Assembly: GCA_025738555.1 (NCBI GenBank) | Contig: JAOVFP010000008.1 | Span: 2,356,001-2,420,000 of the forward strand | Reading direction: 5' to 3' | Source of the DNA: Cyathus striatus | Lineage: Eukaryota; Basidiomycota; Agaricomycetes; Agaricales; Nidulariaceae | DNA length: 64,000 bases | In this document: positions 37,189-48,324 of the stretch, one piece after another | Numbering within the stretch: the first letter of the stretch is position 1 | How the letters are laid out: each line of letters starts with the position of its first letter | Notes under the pieces: generated by a model | What the model saw: the letters and a program-made list of their open reading frames with translations, nothing else | Database searches by the model: none | What the model was told of the DNA's origin: nothing | Position numbers and translations under genes: made by a program

Positions 37189-40100
37189 TAGTGTTGTGAA
37201 ATGGCCGACTATAGCTCGGCTCAGCTAAGCTAGTGGCAGCTAACTCGGCAGCTCAGCTAAAATCGGCTCAGCTAAGAGGCTAAGTCACGGCTAACATACT
37301 TAATATAGCAGCCCCGCTAACTACACGACATAAGTTACAATGTAATATCATGTATGTAGTGCATATGTACGGAATCATGTTAATATGTTACAACTTCAAT
37401 GTTTCACGGAATGAAATGATATCTTCGGGGCAAATGACTGCATCTTCTGCATGATCATCCATAACTCGGATCTCAGACTCTGTATCAAATCCAGTTGTAA
37501 AACATAATTCTGTACTTTTCTTCGAAAATTTGAGCATCTGTAGTGCTTCCATGAGATCGGGTTTGATGTGGTTGTGTCGTGCAGTCTTAGTTTCTTTTGC
37601 AGATGAAAAAACCCTCTCACAAGGTACAGCAGATCCTTGAATGGGAAGCACATCCAATGCGAGAAGAAAAGCAGTGGGAAACCGCAATTGATTCTCCTAT
37701 ATTAATTTTATCAGTAATACAGTTATTGGGAGATAATAAAAATATTTACCTGCCAAAATGTCACCATATCTGTACATGGCTGTATGTCAAGAAAATATGC
37801 ATCCACTTCTGACTCTAATGACCGGCCAATTGATGTGTCCTGTAGACTGGTGTTATTCCCAAGTAGAAGCTCAGCCCATTGTTTATCACTGAGTTCTTCT
37901 TCGTCTATAACTGAGGTTACAGGCACCACCATAGTATCTGGATGGGTATGAGTATAATATGGTTCTAACTGTATAAATTTAATCAGTACTAATTACAGTC
38001 CAAAATAATTGAACTCACATGTTTAATGAACAAATTTCGAGCATTTTCAACTTCATCTGGAGCATTAATCATAAACCATTTCAGCTTAGTAGATGGATTA
38101 AGCACTAGATGGATTTTAATTAGTTTTCACCGCATTTTTATGATCTAAACAATTAAAACTTACATATAGCCAATGTATAAGCAGGAACTTCGAAAGCATA
38201 TTGCTGATATTCCTCCATTTTTGTAATTCCTTTTTCAATAACCGATGAATACTGTGGCATCTTCCGTTGATAGCTCCTCCAAAGCGATATCATGTTCCGA
38301 AAAGATGGGAGTGCATACATCAATGTTGGAGTCTTCTCCACAGATAAAAGTTGCTGGAATCCATGAGGGACCTGAAATAGATTTAGTTAATTATGAACAA
38401 AGTTATAACATAGTACTTAGTACATACTTTTAGAATTTTAAGATAATCTTCTAATGTTGACCAGGTCAATGCAGATATCTTGTAGTCCTTCAATTGAGGG
38501 TCATTGACAAGGTACCTATCAATTCCCTAATAAATAAGGGAGATAGTTAGATTTCACATATAATATGGTTAAACCCAATACATTTTTTAGGATTCTTACC
38601 ATTCGAAGTTTAAGTGCACACTGAATCATTAAATATGTAGATGACCAGCAGGTTTCAACATCTCTTAGGAGCTCAAGTTGTTTCATATCTTGGTTCTTCA
38701 ATTCCTTTGCAAAGCCTTGTCGTTGATTTGGTGAGGCTCGGATCTAGCAATCTATTATGTAACTCTCATTTTATTTGAAGTAATAGAATAAGAATGTACC
38801 AGTCTAATAACTGTTCGCAAAAGTGCAATTGGATCGTTTCGTCTGGCACTGGATGGGTCAACATCTGGTGCATCTTCTTGAGCAAGCTGAATATCTGTAA
38901 TAGCTTTGAGAACTGCTTGACATGCAAGATTAACAATGTGAGGGAAGCAACTAAAAGAGCATTAGTATACTATACATAAAATTGGTTACTGTAACTAAGA
39001 AATAAATACCGAATGCATTGATCAATATGATCAAATGTTATATTACAGACATCCAAACGATCCTCAAGATCTCTGGCAAGTGCATCATTATTGGATGCAT
39101 TATCTGCAGTGATCCAACCAATCTAATAATATAATTAGCTGTGTAATTTGAAGCAGCATAAAGTATTCATTTTATACCTCACATTTCATATATTAAAGCA
39201 GTCAAGAACTTGCATGAAGACCGCAGCTAGATGTACACCGGTATGTCGACCTGGAACTCTGCAGAATGTGACCAGGCTGGTTCAAAGACTTAGCATATAT
39301 TGTGGTCCTGTAGGTGTCGTCTTCAACTGTGTAGAAATTGAATGCATAGTCACTGCCATGTAGGGTACTGCATTCAGATCAGTCCACATATCTGTTGTGA
39401 ACGAGAACTTTCCTAATGTGCACTGTATATTGCTAGTTACTACTGGTGTATGCCATAGATTGAGAAATTGAATACCTCAACATCTTTACAGATATATTCT
39501 ATATGTTCATGCCACATATCCATGATGCGTGCATGGATTTTGGCACGATGTGGAATGTCCTGATCAGTAAGGTCCCTCTGTAACATTAAAAAAATGTTTC
39601 GAAGGTGTGGGCTTTCAATTACATTCAAGGACTGAAGTATAATCAATAAATATACATACATTATAATGGTATATTTACCTGATCATCAGCAACAATCCAG
39701 TCGGTAATAGCATCTGCAAATGCTTCAGAGGAGTAGGGTATGTACTTGGGACCAGTGCTCGAATTTCCCTGTGATGCATAACCCTGTTCCTTTCGGTAGC
39801 CATCCACTGACTTACGTAGCTTTGGATCCTTAGATGAGATTGTGATGTCAAATTTATCACATGCAGACACCCATCCTTCCAAATGCTGTGTATAAAGGTG
39901 ATAGTGGAGGGTTCCTGTCGACGTGCTCTCTTCATAAATAAAAATGTCGAAACTAGGGTTTGATGCACATTGCTTCCTATAAAAAACTGAACATAAATTA
40001 GCTATAAGTGAGGGAGAACCAAAATTTTAAATCTTACTGGCAAAACTTGCATATGCGCTGCTTTGAAACATCCTCCTCAAAGAATAACCAAACATCTCGA

Positions 40101-41522
40101 GCAGTCTTCCCACCTTTCATTCCATTCTGCTTTGATTTTGTGTTTGCTCGACGTGCACTGCGAAGTCCACCTCGTGGTGTCTTGCCTTGTGTTCCTGGGG
40201 TGTGTAGCCTAGCTAAATCTGCACGGATCGGTGTCTCAACTCCACCATCAAATGGTGTGCTCATATATGGAATGGCACGAATACAGAATGGTGTGTGTAC
40301 AGCACCTGCATTCTGCAGTGGCATAACAGTAGTGAAAGGATCTGAGTTATCGACCAGTGGAACTGTAAGAATTTGCGGACTTGAGTCATTTACAGGGAGG
40401 GGAGGTTGCTGATGTTTAGAACGAGGGGTACACAGTGCTGCATTTATATTCAGCGGTGTATCTATATGAGTCTGACAAAATATTAGTTGAAAATGCGAAC
40501 ACAAAGGTATATTTATTATAATACCTCTTGTTCTGGGACCGGAACCAATGTCTGCAGGTCAGCAACTCTGACAGTCTTCGATTTCTTGCTTCTTGTGCGT
40601 TTTGCTCCTATTTTTGTTAGTAAAATGAAGAAAAAGCAGTACATATCTGAAAAGGTAGACATACCAGTAGTATCTTCAATAGAAAACACTGTTTCAAGGG
40701 CGCCATTAGTGTAGTGCTTTTGACGAATATTTCTTGTTCTCATAGCGGGTAGTAGGAAATAAATGATGATGAAGTTCTCTGTTGAGTAAAATTTCAGACT
40801 TCCCATTTATATATGGATAGCAACGAAAAAGAGAGAACATTATAGAACTGTGAATCACCTTGTGATTTTGCCAAACTGCGACACATTAATAGGATTCTAA
40901 TGTCGAAGCTGTAGAACGTCTCAATAGTTCCACCAGAGACTCATTTCCGTCATCCTATTTGCTATGCAATGACAATGTACAAGGGATAATATACTCGTTT
41001 GAGGTTTTCAGGGTAATGGAAAGTTGAAGAATATGATAGAATAGACTCACCATTGCGGACATTAATTTTGTACCACTCATACTAGTAGGTTGTTATTAAT
41101 ATAATATGAACCTTGTTGAAACAATCTCTGGACTGCAAGTCAACCTGTTTCGTTGTAATAGTGAAGCTGGAATAAGCTGTAGTAGATCAAAAACTCAAGC
41201 AGCCAGGGATCATCGAAAAATTCATGAAATTAGGAGAGTATGTACAATATATATTCAATATTTTAAGCAGAGAATATGACAATGACATTTCAGTGCTGAA
41301 GGACTATAGAGGAAGCATGGAGGGAGCATGGAGGAAGCGCAGAGGAGGTCAGACTGTCTCGCGCGTGGAAGCAATTTCCTGATCAGGAAGGGTATCGGCT
41401 AATTCCATTAGCTGTGCCACTAGCTGCTTAAGCCGTTAGCCGTAAAATCGGCTACGGGTAAGCTAGAAACCGGCTCGGCTCAGGCAGCTAGGGGGCTACA
41501 AGCCGAGCCATCAACAACACTA
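37189..41522 (-). mobile_element. hAT transposon, 4.3 kb, with perfect 8-bp target duplication
   Basis: It begins TAGTGTTGTG and ends with the inverted CAACAACACTA. ACTGGCTC lies on both sides (37181-37188, 41523-41530). Copy A shows the empty site near 5195. Short GGCTCAGCTAA-type subterminal repeats fill both ends. It inserted in the last coding exon of the copy B Utp16-like gene, near the 3' end of the reading frame. Confidence 0.95.
37388..40743 (-). pseudogene. hAT transposase (BED finger and dimerisation domain), nearly complete
   Basis: The multi-exon minus-strand gene starts MRTRNIRQKHYTNGALETV. A BED zinc finger follows (ARDVWLFFEEDVSKQRICKF, then HYHLYTQH after an intron). The catalytic region has GKFSFTTDMWTDLNAVPY and IGWITADNASNNDALARDL. 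The C-terminal dimerisation region reads ALDVLPIQGSAVPCERVFSS and MEALQMLKF. Exons are joined by short GT/AG introns. A TGA near 39288 (SL*TSLV) fits CGA, and the frame is off before IGWITADN (about 39200). Length and domain order fit a full transposase, so the lesions are few. Confidence 0.85.
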
Positions 41523-41665
41523 ACTGGCTCTGCGCTCCCGCCTCTTCCCCTTAGATTTGGATGTACCTTTGAGAGCTAGAACGCGCTCGAGGAATTTGTT
41601 GTTCTTTTTGGGTTGGGCGGTTGGTTTGGAGCGGGATTCGGTGGTTGTTGGGATGGTGCAGAGGA

Positions 41666-42617
41666 TTCAAGATCTGTGGGGTAGGGTGTTAGTTTGTGAG
41701 CGGGTGAAGGAGGCGACGGAAGCGTGGAGCCGAAGGGAGGGGGCAGGGAAGAAAGGGGACCAGGAGGATAAAGCGAAGGAGGACATGAAAAACAAGGAAA
41801 GAGACACATACCTAAGATCAACATCCTTAGCACTCGCACCAGTATTCCTCTTCTTCCTTCTCTTCCCCTTCGCCTCACCCTCCCCATCCTCAGCAACAAC
41901 AGCCTTAGCCTTCGGAGAAAAAGAAGCAGTGAATAGGTCAGCAGGCAAATGAATCGGGTTGATCTTGAGCTTCGTCGCTGCAGGCGGCGGGGGAGGGGGG
42001 GCTTCCGCATTATCATCAGAATCCATAACCTCATTACCCGTGCCGGACCCAGTGAACTCTTCCTCTTCGTCGTCCAAGTCGTTGTCTGCTGATATGATAG
42101 AGTCAACATCGGAGTACCCCATCCCACTATCATCTTCGTCAATTGAGCCAAAACCATCCTTGTCAGAGTCCAGATCGAAATCGTCCTCGTCCAAATCAGC
42201 GAAAGCAAACCCTTCCCCGTCGACAGATTTAGACTCGGAGCTCTCCTGCTTGTTGGCCTCTTTCATCGCGCGCTCCATACGCGTCATGTGTTTATCTTCG
42301 GATTCAGCTTTCTTCCCTTTATCCTTCACCTCCGTCCCCACTTCCACCACCACCACCTCCCCCTTCTTCCCCTCCCCCTTACCCTCCCCGCCCCTACTCC
42401 TCTTCTTCTGCTCTTTCAACTTCCGATCCCTCTCCCTATCCACCTCCTCGGTCTTCTCCTTGAGCGCCTTCTGCGCCCTTTCCACTGCTTCCTCCTGCAG
42501 CCGTGCGCTCTTTTTAGACGTGGAGAGCAATACAGCCTCTGGTGCCTCGTCCGAGTACGCGTCTAAGTCGCTCACTGAGTCGTGTTTTGCGAGTTTGGAT
42601 TTGAGTGATTTCGCCAT
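41666..42617 (-). pseudogene. U3 snoRNA-associated protein (Utp16/Bud21-like), copy B, C-terminally truncated
   Basis: It starts MAKSLKSKLAKHDSVSDL. Exon 1 (42617-41811) has EAPEAVLLSTSKKSARLQE, an acidic middle, INPIHLPADLFTASFSPKAK and KGKRRKKRNTG. The GTATGT donor is intact and the acceptor CCCCACAG is at 41673-41680. Exon 2 reaches TGA (41666-41668) after two codons. Copy A has CGA at this site, so a C-to-T change at a CpG truncated the conserved KNNKFLERVLALKGTSKSKG end. The downstream remnant is then cut by the hAT transposon. A shortened protein of about 270 residues could still be made. Confidence 0.68.
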
Positions 42618-43149
42618 TGTGTGAGGGCGAGCGGGCGGGAGGGTGGTGAGACGGTTATGAGGGAGGCTATGAAAGTGAGGGAGAGGAGAGAGATCTTTGG
42701 CGCGGAAAGAGTTCGGGTGGGTTTGGTATGTGTTAGTTGTACATAGGGACAACTTCGATGAGTATGAGCCAGGAGCTTGAGTCCCGAGAAGAGGACAAAT
42801 GATCCTAGGGAGCCACTTTGAACTTTCAGTCATAGTAGCGACAAGGCGTGCACTTGTTGTTGGACTCTGCTCTCCTTCCTGCTGCGAAGTGGAACAAGGG
42901 GAAAAGTGCGATAGCGATGGTGTTCATTCTCGAGCCTCGACTCCGAAGTGAGAGTGTCGTTGATCGCTCGAGTTAAACTCGAGTGGGCGTACCCGCCACG
43001 TGGGGAAAAGACAGGCGAGAGGGGTATCTGCGGTTTGTCTGCAGTCATTTCTGGAGATGGCGTAAGTACAGTCAAAATATGGCGGAAGAGAAAACAAGAG
43101 GATGAAGAGCGGAGGAATAAGGGAAGGGGGGCAGAGTCGAAGAGGTGGA

Positions 43150-43740
43150 ACATGCCTTGCTGACCAGAGCCGCTCGTCATCCCAGCGCATCTACTGCTGG
43201 CATCCCACTATCGACTTCCCGGTGAAGCGTGCAACTCCACTCCCCCAACTCCTCATCCCACCAACATACAACCTACCCCCTGTTGTGTCGCACGCCGGAC
43301 GGATGTATGGTACTGGGCTTCTCCTCTTCAGATTCGATCTAAGCACATGTGAGTGTTGCTGCGGATAGAAAGGATTAGCGGCAGTTCATAAAGAACAAGG
43401 GAAGATATAAAGAGAAAGGGAAGGGCGGAAGAGGGTGAAGAGAGGAAAGGACGAAAGGAAACGGAGGGAGGGTGAGGGGATGGAACGGAGGGAGAGAGCT
43501 GCAGTGTGCACTCACAGAGGACGCAAGTACTAGCTTCTTCCCTGAAAACATCGAAATGAAGACCATGCACATGCGTAGAGTAACCAATGGTCTTGAGGTA
43601 GTTGAGGGTTTTGAGAACACCCAGCCCGTTTGCTTCGACAGAAACCGCAATGCGCGTCCGTGTACAGGTAGATAGTTCGATTACCGGCAGGCGTGTGCTA
43701 TGGTGAATTGGTGGGGGAGTACTTGCAGTTATGGGTAGGG
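43150..43740 (-). pseudogene. Unidentified multi-exon gene remnant, copy B
   Basis: Counterpart of 6993-7560. The exon reads NGLGVLKTLNYLKTIGYSTH and FDVFREEASTCVLC before a GTGAGT donor. The exon at about 43150-43370 is more degraded than in copy A. The family is not recognised. Confidence 0.35.
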
Positions 43741-44528
43741 CTGAGTAGGGCAGTGGGAAGCCCGAGCGTACCAGCGCAAGAGGTCCCACGGTGAGGGTAG
43801 GCGACAGCGCGAAGGGACCTGAGGGTTGGGGACCCAAACGTCAGGCGCATGGGAAACGCCGAAATTCCACATTCCGTCGAATTCTGTGGGAATTCATTTA
43901 TGTGAGCAGAATTGCTGCACAGTCTCGCTAGGCCACTGGAACAATAGTATCAGGATACAGAAAGTAGGCTAGAAGACCTGCACTGCTTGTGCACCACAGT
44001 AAGCCGTCTTGGAAACGACATGCTATTGCTAATCAGTGCGAAGTATTCTTGTTTCTACTTCAGTACAACTGTTATTGCATATGAACTGAATTACAAAATT
44101 GACTCAATCCAAGTTTGCTTAGTAGTATGTTTAGAACTAAAGCCTGTGCGAGTACATGAGTTGAGGGTTGCATATTACTACATGCGTATACTGGGGTGCA
44201 TTTATCTATAGCACTGCCTCGTTGTGAGCGTGAGGACATTGAGCCTCGTTTCAATCAACACTATCGCCCAATAGGTAGGTTGTTGGAACGTGAAAGCCAT
44301 CAGCTGACGACTAATGAAGAAGTTGAACAGCATCATTAGCTGTTCATCTTTCTAATTTTAGATTGACATCAAAGCAAATGCAATTCGCCCATCTAATTCT
44401 GGATTGACATGCACGCACAGCATGTTTGATAAGACCACAGTCAATATATATATGGGTCGTTAGATGTAAGAATCCTCCCCTCCATTCATATACGTTACAA
44501 GGAACACAACACGCACAAACAAACAGCA

Positions 44529-47500
44529 ATGTCTCAACCATTGCAAAAAGTCACAAACCAAAAAGCTGAAACCTCTCGCTCTCTCGATACCGAAGGGAAT
44601 CACGCTCCGCTTTCTTATGTACAAGGAGAAGATCATTCCCTTCAAACAGATAATGAAGTATCAAGTGCTATGTTGTCCAGTGCACCACAGATGGCATCTA
44701 TAACAATTGTAAGCCCAGCTTAAGCAATTTGGTTACTAGATTTCTGTCTTACATATAGCAGGAGAAAAATACTATTAGTACAGGGCCTCAAGTATTTCCA
44801 GGAGCTACTGGAAATATCAACATAAATGATCATGCAATAGTTAACAATGCATCTTCAATGACTAATATTTATCAGAACATGTCCAAAGAACATAATGATT
44901 TATTAGCAGAGAAATTGAATCCTACCTTTGGTGCTGCTTATAATTCAAATGAAAGGGAAAAAGCTACTGGATGTATCACAGGTACTCGTGTGGATCTGTT
45001 GCAAGAAATTGATAATTGGATTGCTTCATCCAACAAAGCATCTATCTACTGGCTTTCTGGGCTTGCAGGAACTGGAAAATCTACTGTAGCACATAGTGTT
45101 GCAAATAAATATCAAAAGAATGGAGCTTCTTTCTTCTTTTCCAGGGATCACTTAAACAGGAGTGAGTCTTCAAATGTAATTAAAACTCTGGCATACCAAC
45201 TTGGAGCTCAACTTCCATCACTGAAACAAAAGTTACTGGAAGTTAATCTTTCAATTCTCCACTCAACCTTTTCAATGCAGTTGGAGAAGCTTATATTGAA
45301 TCCAATTGTAGATATGAAAGAAGATTTAAAAAATATTACAATAGTAATTGTACTTGATGCACTGGATGAATGTCAGCAAGACATGCAAGCACACATTATC
45401 AAAGTGTTAGCTGACAATCTCAGCAAGTGCACCTTTCCAATCAAATTCTTTGTTACCAGTCGACCTGAAGCATCTCTTGAATACATATTCCAAACTAAAA
45501 CAGTGGAATCCTTGACAAATCCTTTTATTTTGCATAATATTGAAAAAGGAAAGGTCAATGCTGATATTAGATTGTACATAGAACATGAGATTAATGAAAT
45601 GCCAATTGAGAAGCCATGGCCAAAGCCAAATGAAATGAGTGAACTAATTGACATTTGTTCTGGATTATTTATTGTGGCAACTACAGCAATGAAATTCATT
45701 AATGGTGGCCATGGAGTTGGAGTGCAGAACAAATTAATATTAATTCTTAATCACAAATATGTGAAAGTAAATAACAAGAATGCATATGAAGCACTAGATA
45801 ACATGTATATGCAAATCCTGTTACTAGCTTCACAATCATCATACTGGAAAGAAGACATATTTCAATCTATTGTGGCAATAATTATTTTAGGATTTAACAG
45901 TCTGACCATTCAAGGAATATTGCATATTCTAAGATTGAATCATGATGATAATGCCATTTATGAGATCCTTCACAATCTGAAAGCAGTACTACTTGTGCCA
46001 CCATATAATTCAAATGTTCCAATTCATGCATTTCATTTATCATTCCATGATTTTCTTACCAATTCAGAAAGATGTTCAGATACAAGATTTTACATTGACA
46101 CAAAACAACATCACACACATATTGCAATATATTGTTTGCATACACTTATGAGCATTCTCAAAGTAAATATTTGCAATGTTGAGGACATGACCACAGCAAA
46201 TAAATATATATCTATTTCTGATACAATGACAGATGGGGTTGGTTATGCTGCTACATACTGGATTTTCCATCTGCAAGAAGGATTAGTAGATAAAAATCTG
46301 AAACAGCTGGTAACTACCTTTATATTAAAGTACTTATTGCAATGGCTTGAAGTGATATCACTATATGGTCAACTGCAAAGAGCACTAGAAGGTGTAAGAC
46401 TTCTAAAAAATCTGCCAGTGAGTATAACTTTTCATTAATACTTATTTTTTCTCATCAATTAATTTAGTTTAATTTCATACCCCAATGTGTGGAGTTATTG
46501 AATGATTCTGAGAACTTTATTCTGCATAACTATGAGATAATTAAAGACCATGCATTGCAAATTTACCAAACTGCACTTTTATTTACTCCACAAGAAACTT
46601 TGTTGTATAAGACATATCAAGCCGAATTAAAGACGGTAAAAGTTATTCAAGGATACAACAAGTACTGGGATCCATGTGTACAGGTTCTTGAAGGCCATTC
46701 ACACTGGGTCAAGTCAGTTGCCATCTCACAGGATGGGACAACTATTGTTTCTGGCTCAAGTGACAAGACAGTCAGAGTGTGGAATTCACATAGTGGAAAA
46801 CTTCTCAATGAGCTAAAAGGCCATTCAGACCAGGTCAGCTCAGTTTCCATCTCACAGGATGGGACAACTATTGTTTCTGGCTCAGACGACAAGACAGTCA
46901 GAGTGTGGAATTCACATAGTGGAAAACTTCTCAATGAGCTAAAAGGCCATTCACACTTTGTCAGCTCAGTTGCCATCTCACAGGATGGGACAACTATTGT
47001 TTCTGGCTCAGGTGACAACACAGTCAGAGTGTGGAATTCACATAGTGGAAAACTTCTCAATGAACTAAAAGGCCATTCAGACTGGGTCTTGTCAGTTGCC
47101 ATCTCACAGGATGGGACAACTATTGTTTCTGGCTCAGATGACAACACAGTCAGAGTGTGGAATTCACATAGTGGAAAACTTCTCAATGAGCTAAAAGGCC
47201 ATTCAGACTTGGTCAGCTCAGTTGCCATCTCACAGGATGGGACAACTATTGTTTCTGGCTCAAGTGACAAGACAGTCAGAGTGTGGAATTCACATAGTGG
47301 AAAACTTCTCAATGAGCTAAAAGGCCATTCAGACTTGGTCAGCTCAGTTGCCATCTCACAGGATGGGACAACTATTGTTTCTGGCTCAGACGACAAGACA
47401 GTGAGAGTGTGGAATTCACATAGTGGAAAACTTCTCAATGAACTAAAAGGCCATTCATATGAGGTCAACTCAGTTGCCATCTCACAGGATGGGACAACTA

Positions 47501-48324
47501 TTGTTTCTGGCTCAGGTGACAAGACAGTCAGAGTGTGGAATTCACATAGTGGAAAACTTCTCAATGAACTAAAAGGCCATTCATATGGGGTCAACTCAGT
47601 TGCCATCTCACAGGATGGGACAACTATTGTTTCTGGCTCAGACGACAAGACAGTCAGAGTGTGGAATTCACATAGTGGAAAACTTCTCAATGAACTAAAA
47701 GGCCATTCATATGGGGTCAACTCAGTTGCCATCTCACAGGATGGGACAACTATTGTTTCTGGCTCAGATGACAAGACAGTCAGAGTGTGGAATTCACATA
47801 GTGGAAAACTTCTCAATGAGCTAAAGGGCCATTCACATGGGGTCAACTCAGTTGCCATCTCACAGGACAGGACAATTATTGTTTCTGGCTCACATGACAA
47901 CACAGTCAGAGTGTGGAGTGTTCAAAATGGCAACTGTGTACATGTTTGGTATCTAAATAATGTTGTAACACTGGTCAGGTTTAATATTGATCAAAACTGT
48001 ATTGTTGTCAATAACAATAAGGTTTTTTCCATCTCAACATTCACTGAGCTAGATCCCTTTTATGAATTATTTCACACTTCTTTGAATCTGGTTGTAGATA
48101 ACTGGGTTTTAAAAACAGGAATGAGATTATTTTGGCTTCCTACTTCTTTTAGACCTACAGATTCATATGCAGCAGTGCTGAACAATATTACAGTTGCTAT
48201 TGGGACAAATTCAGGAAGAGTTGTCATAATTTCTCTAAGTCCTGATAAATGGGAATCTGTTACAGTGACCAAGAAGAATAAAGTTGAGAAATTTTTAGCA
48301 AACATTTTAAAGTTAAAGAAATAG
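44529..48324 (+). CDS. NACHT-WD40 NLR-type protein, copy B (intact)
   Basis: Paralogue of 8422-12349. The proposed structure is join(44529..44708, 44762..46417, 46468..48324), 1230 residues, with introns of 53 and 50 bp at the same places. The start MSQPLQKV and short N-terminal region include GNININDHAIVNNASS. The P-loop GLAGTGKS is at about 160-167 and Walker B VIVLDALDEC at about 255-264. Ten WD40 units run from about 687, then the same tail with LFWLPTSFRP. No stop or frameshift is seen. The two proteins are most alike in the NACHT region and differ in WD40 number and unit make-up. The 5' end lies in CpG-containing DNA and the remainder is CpG-poor. Confidence 0.88.
46684..47943 (+). repeat. 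WD40-coding tandem array, 10 units of 126 bp
   Basis: Ten units are almost identical at DNA level. Variation after GH is SHW, SDQ, SHF, SDW, SDL, SDL, SYE, SYG, SYG, SHG. After SGS it is S, D, G, D, S, D, G, D, D, H, followed by D and K or N. The ELKGHS joint is the same throughout, unlike copy A, so this array was homogenised separately. The long minus-strand frame opposite it is a shadow. Confidence 0.95.

Noticed and set aside
41959..42624. Ser-rich plus-strand open frame of 221 codons (and its partner at 5819-6460)
   Set aside because: It is antisense to the acidic region of the Utp16-like gene, where GAA/GAT-rich codons give Ser/Phe-rich shadows.
42618..42833. Longer N-terminus for the copy B Utp16-like gene (start at 42833)
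   Set aside because: The upstream codons look non-coding and diverge from copy A, while MAKSLKSK at 42617 has the conserved family-like start.
46647..47903. 418-codon minus-strand open frame
   Set aside because: It is the antisense shadow of the WD40 repeat array. The repeat has no stops in that frame, so it stays open. Similar shadows at 10543-10830 and 10969-11484 were rejected too.
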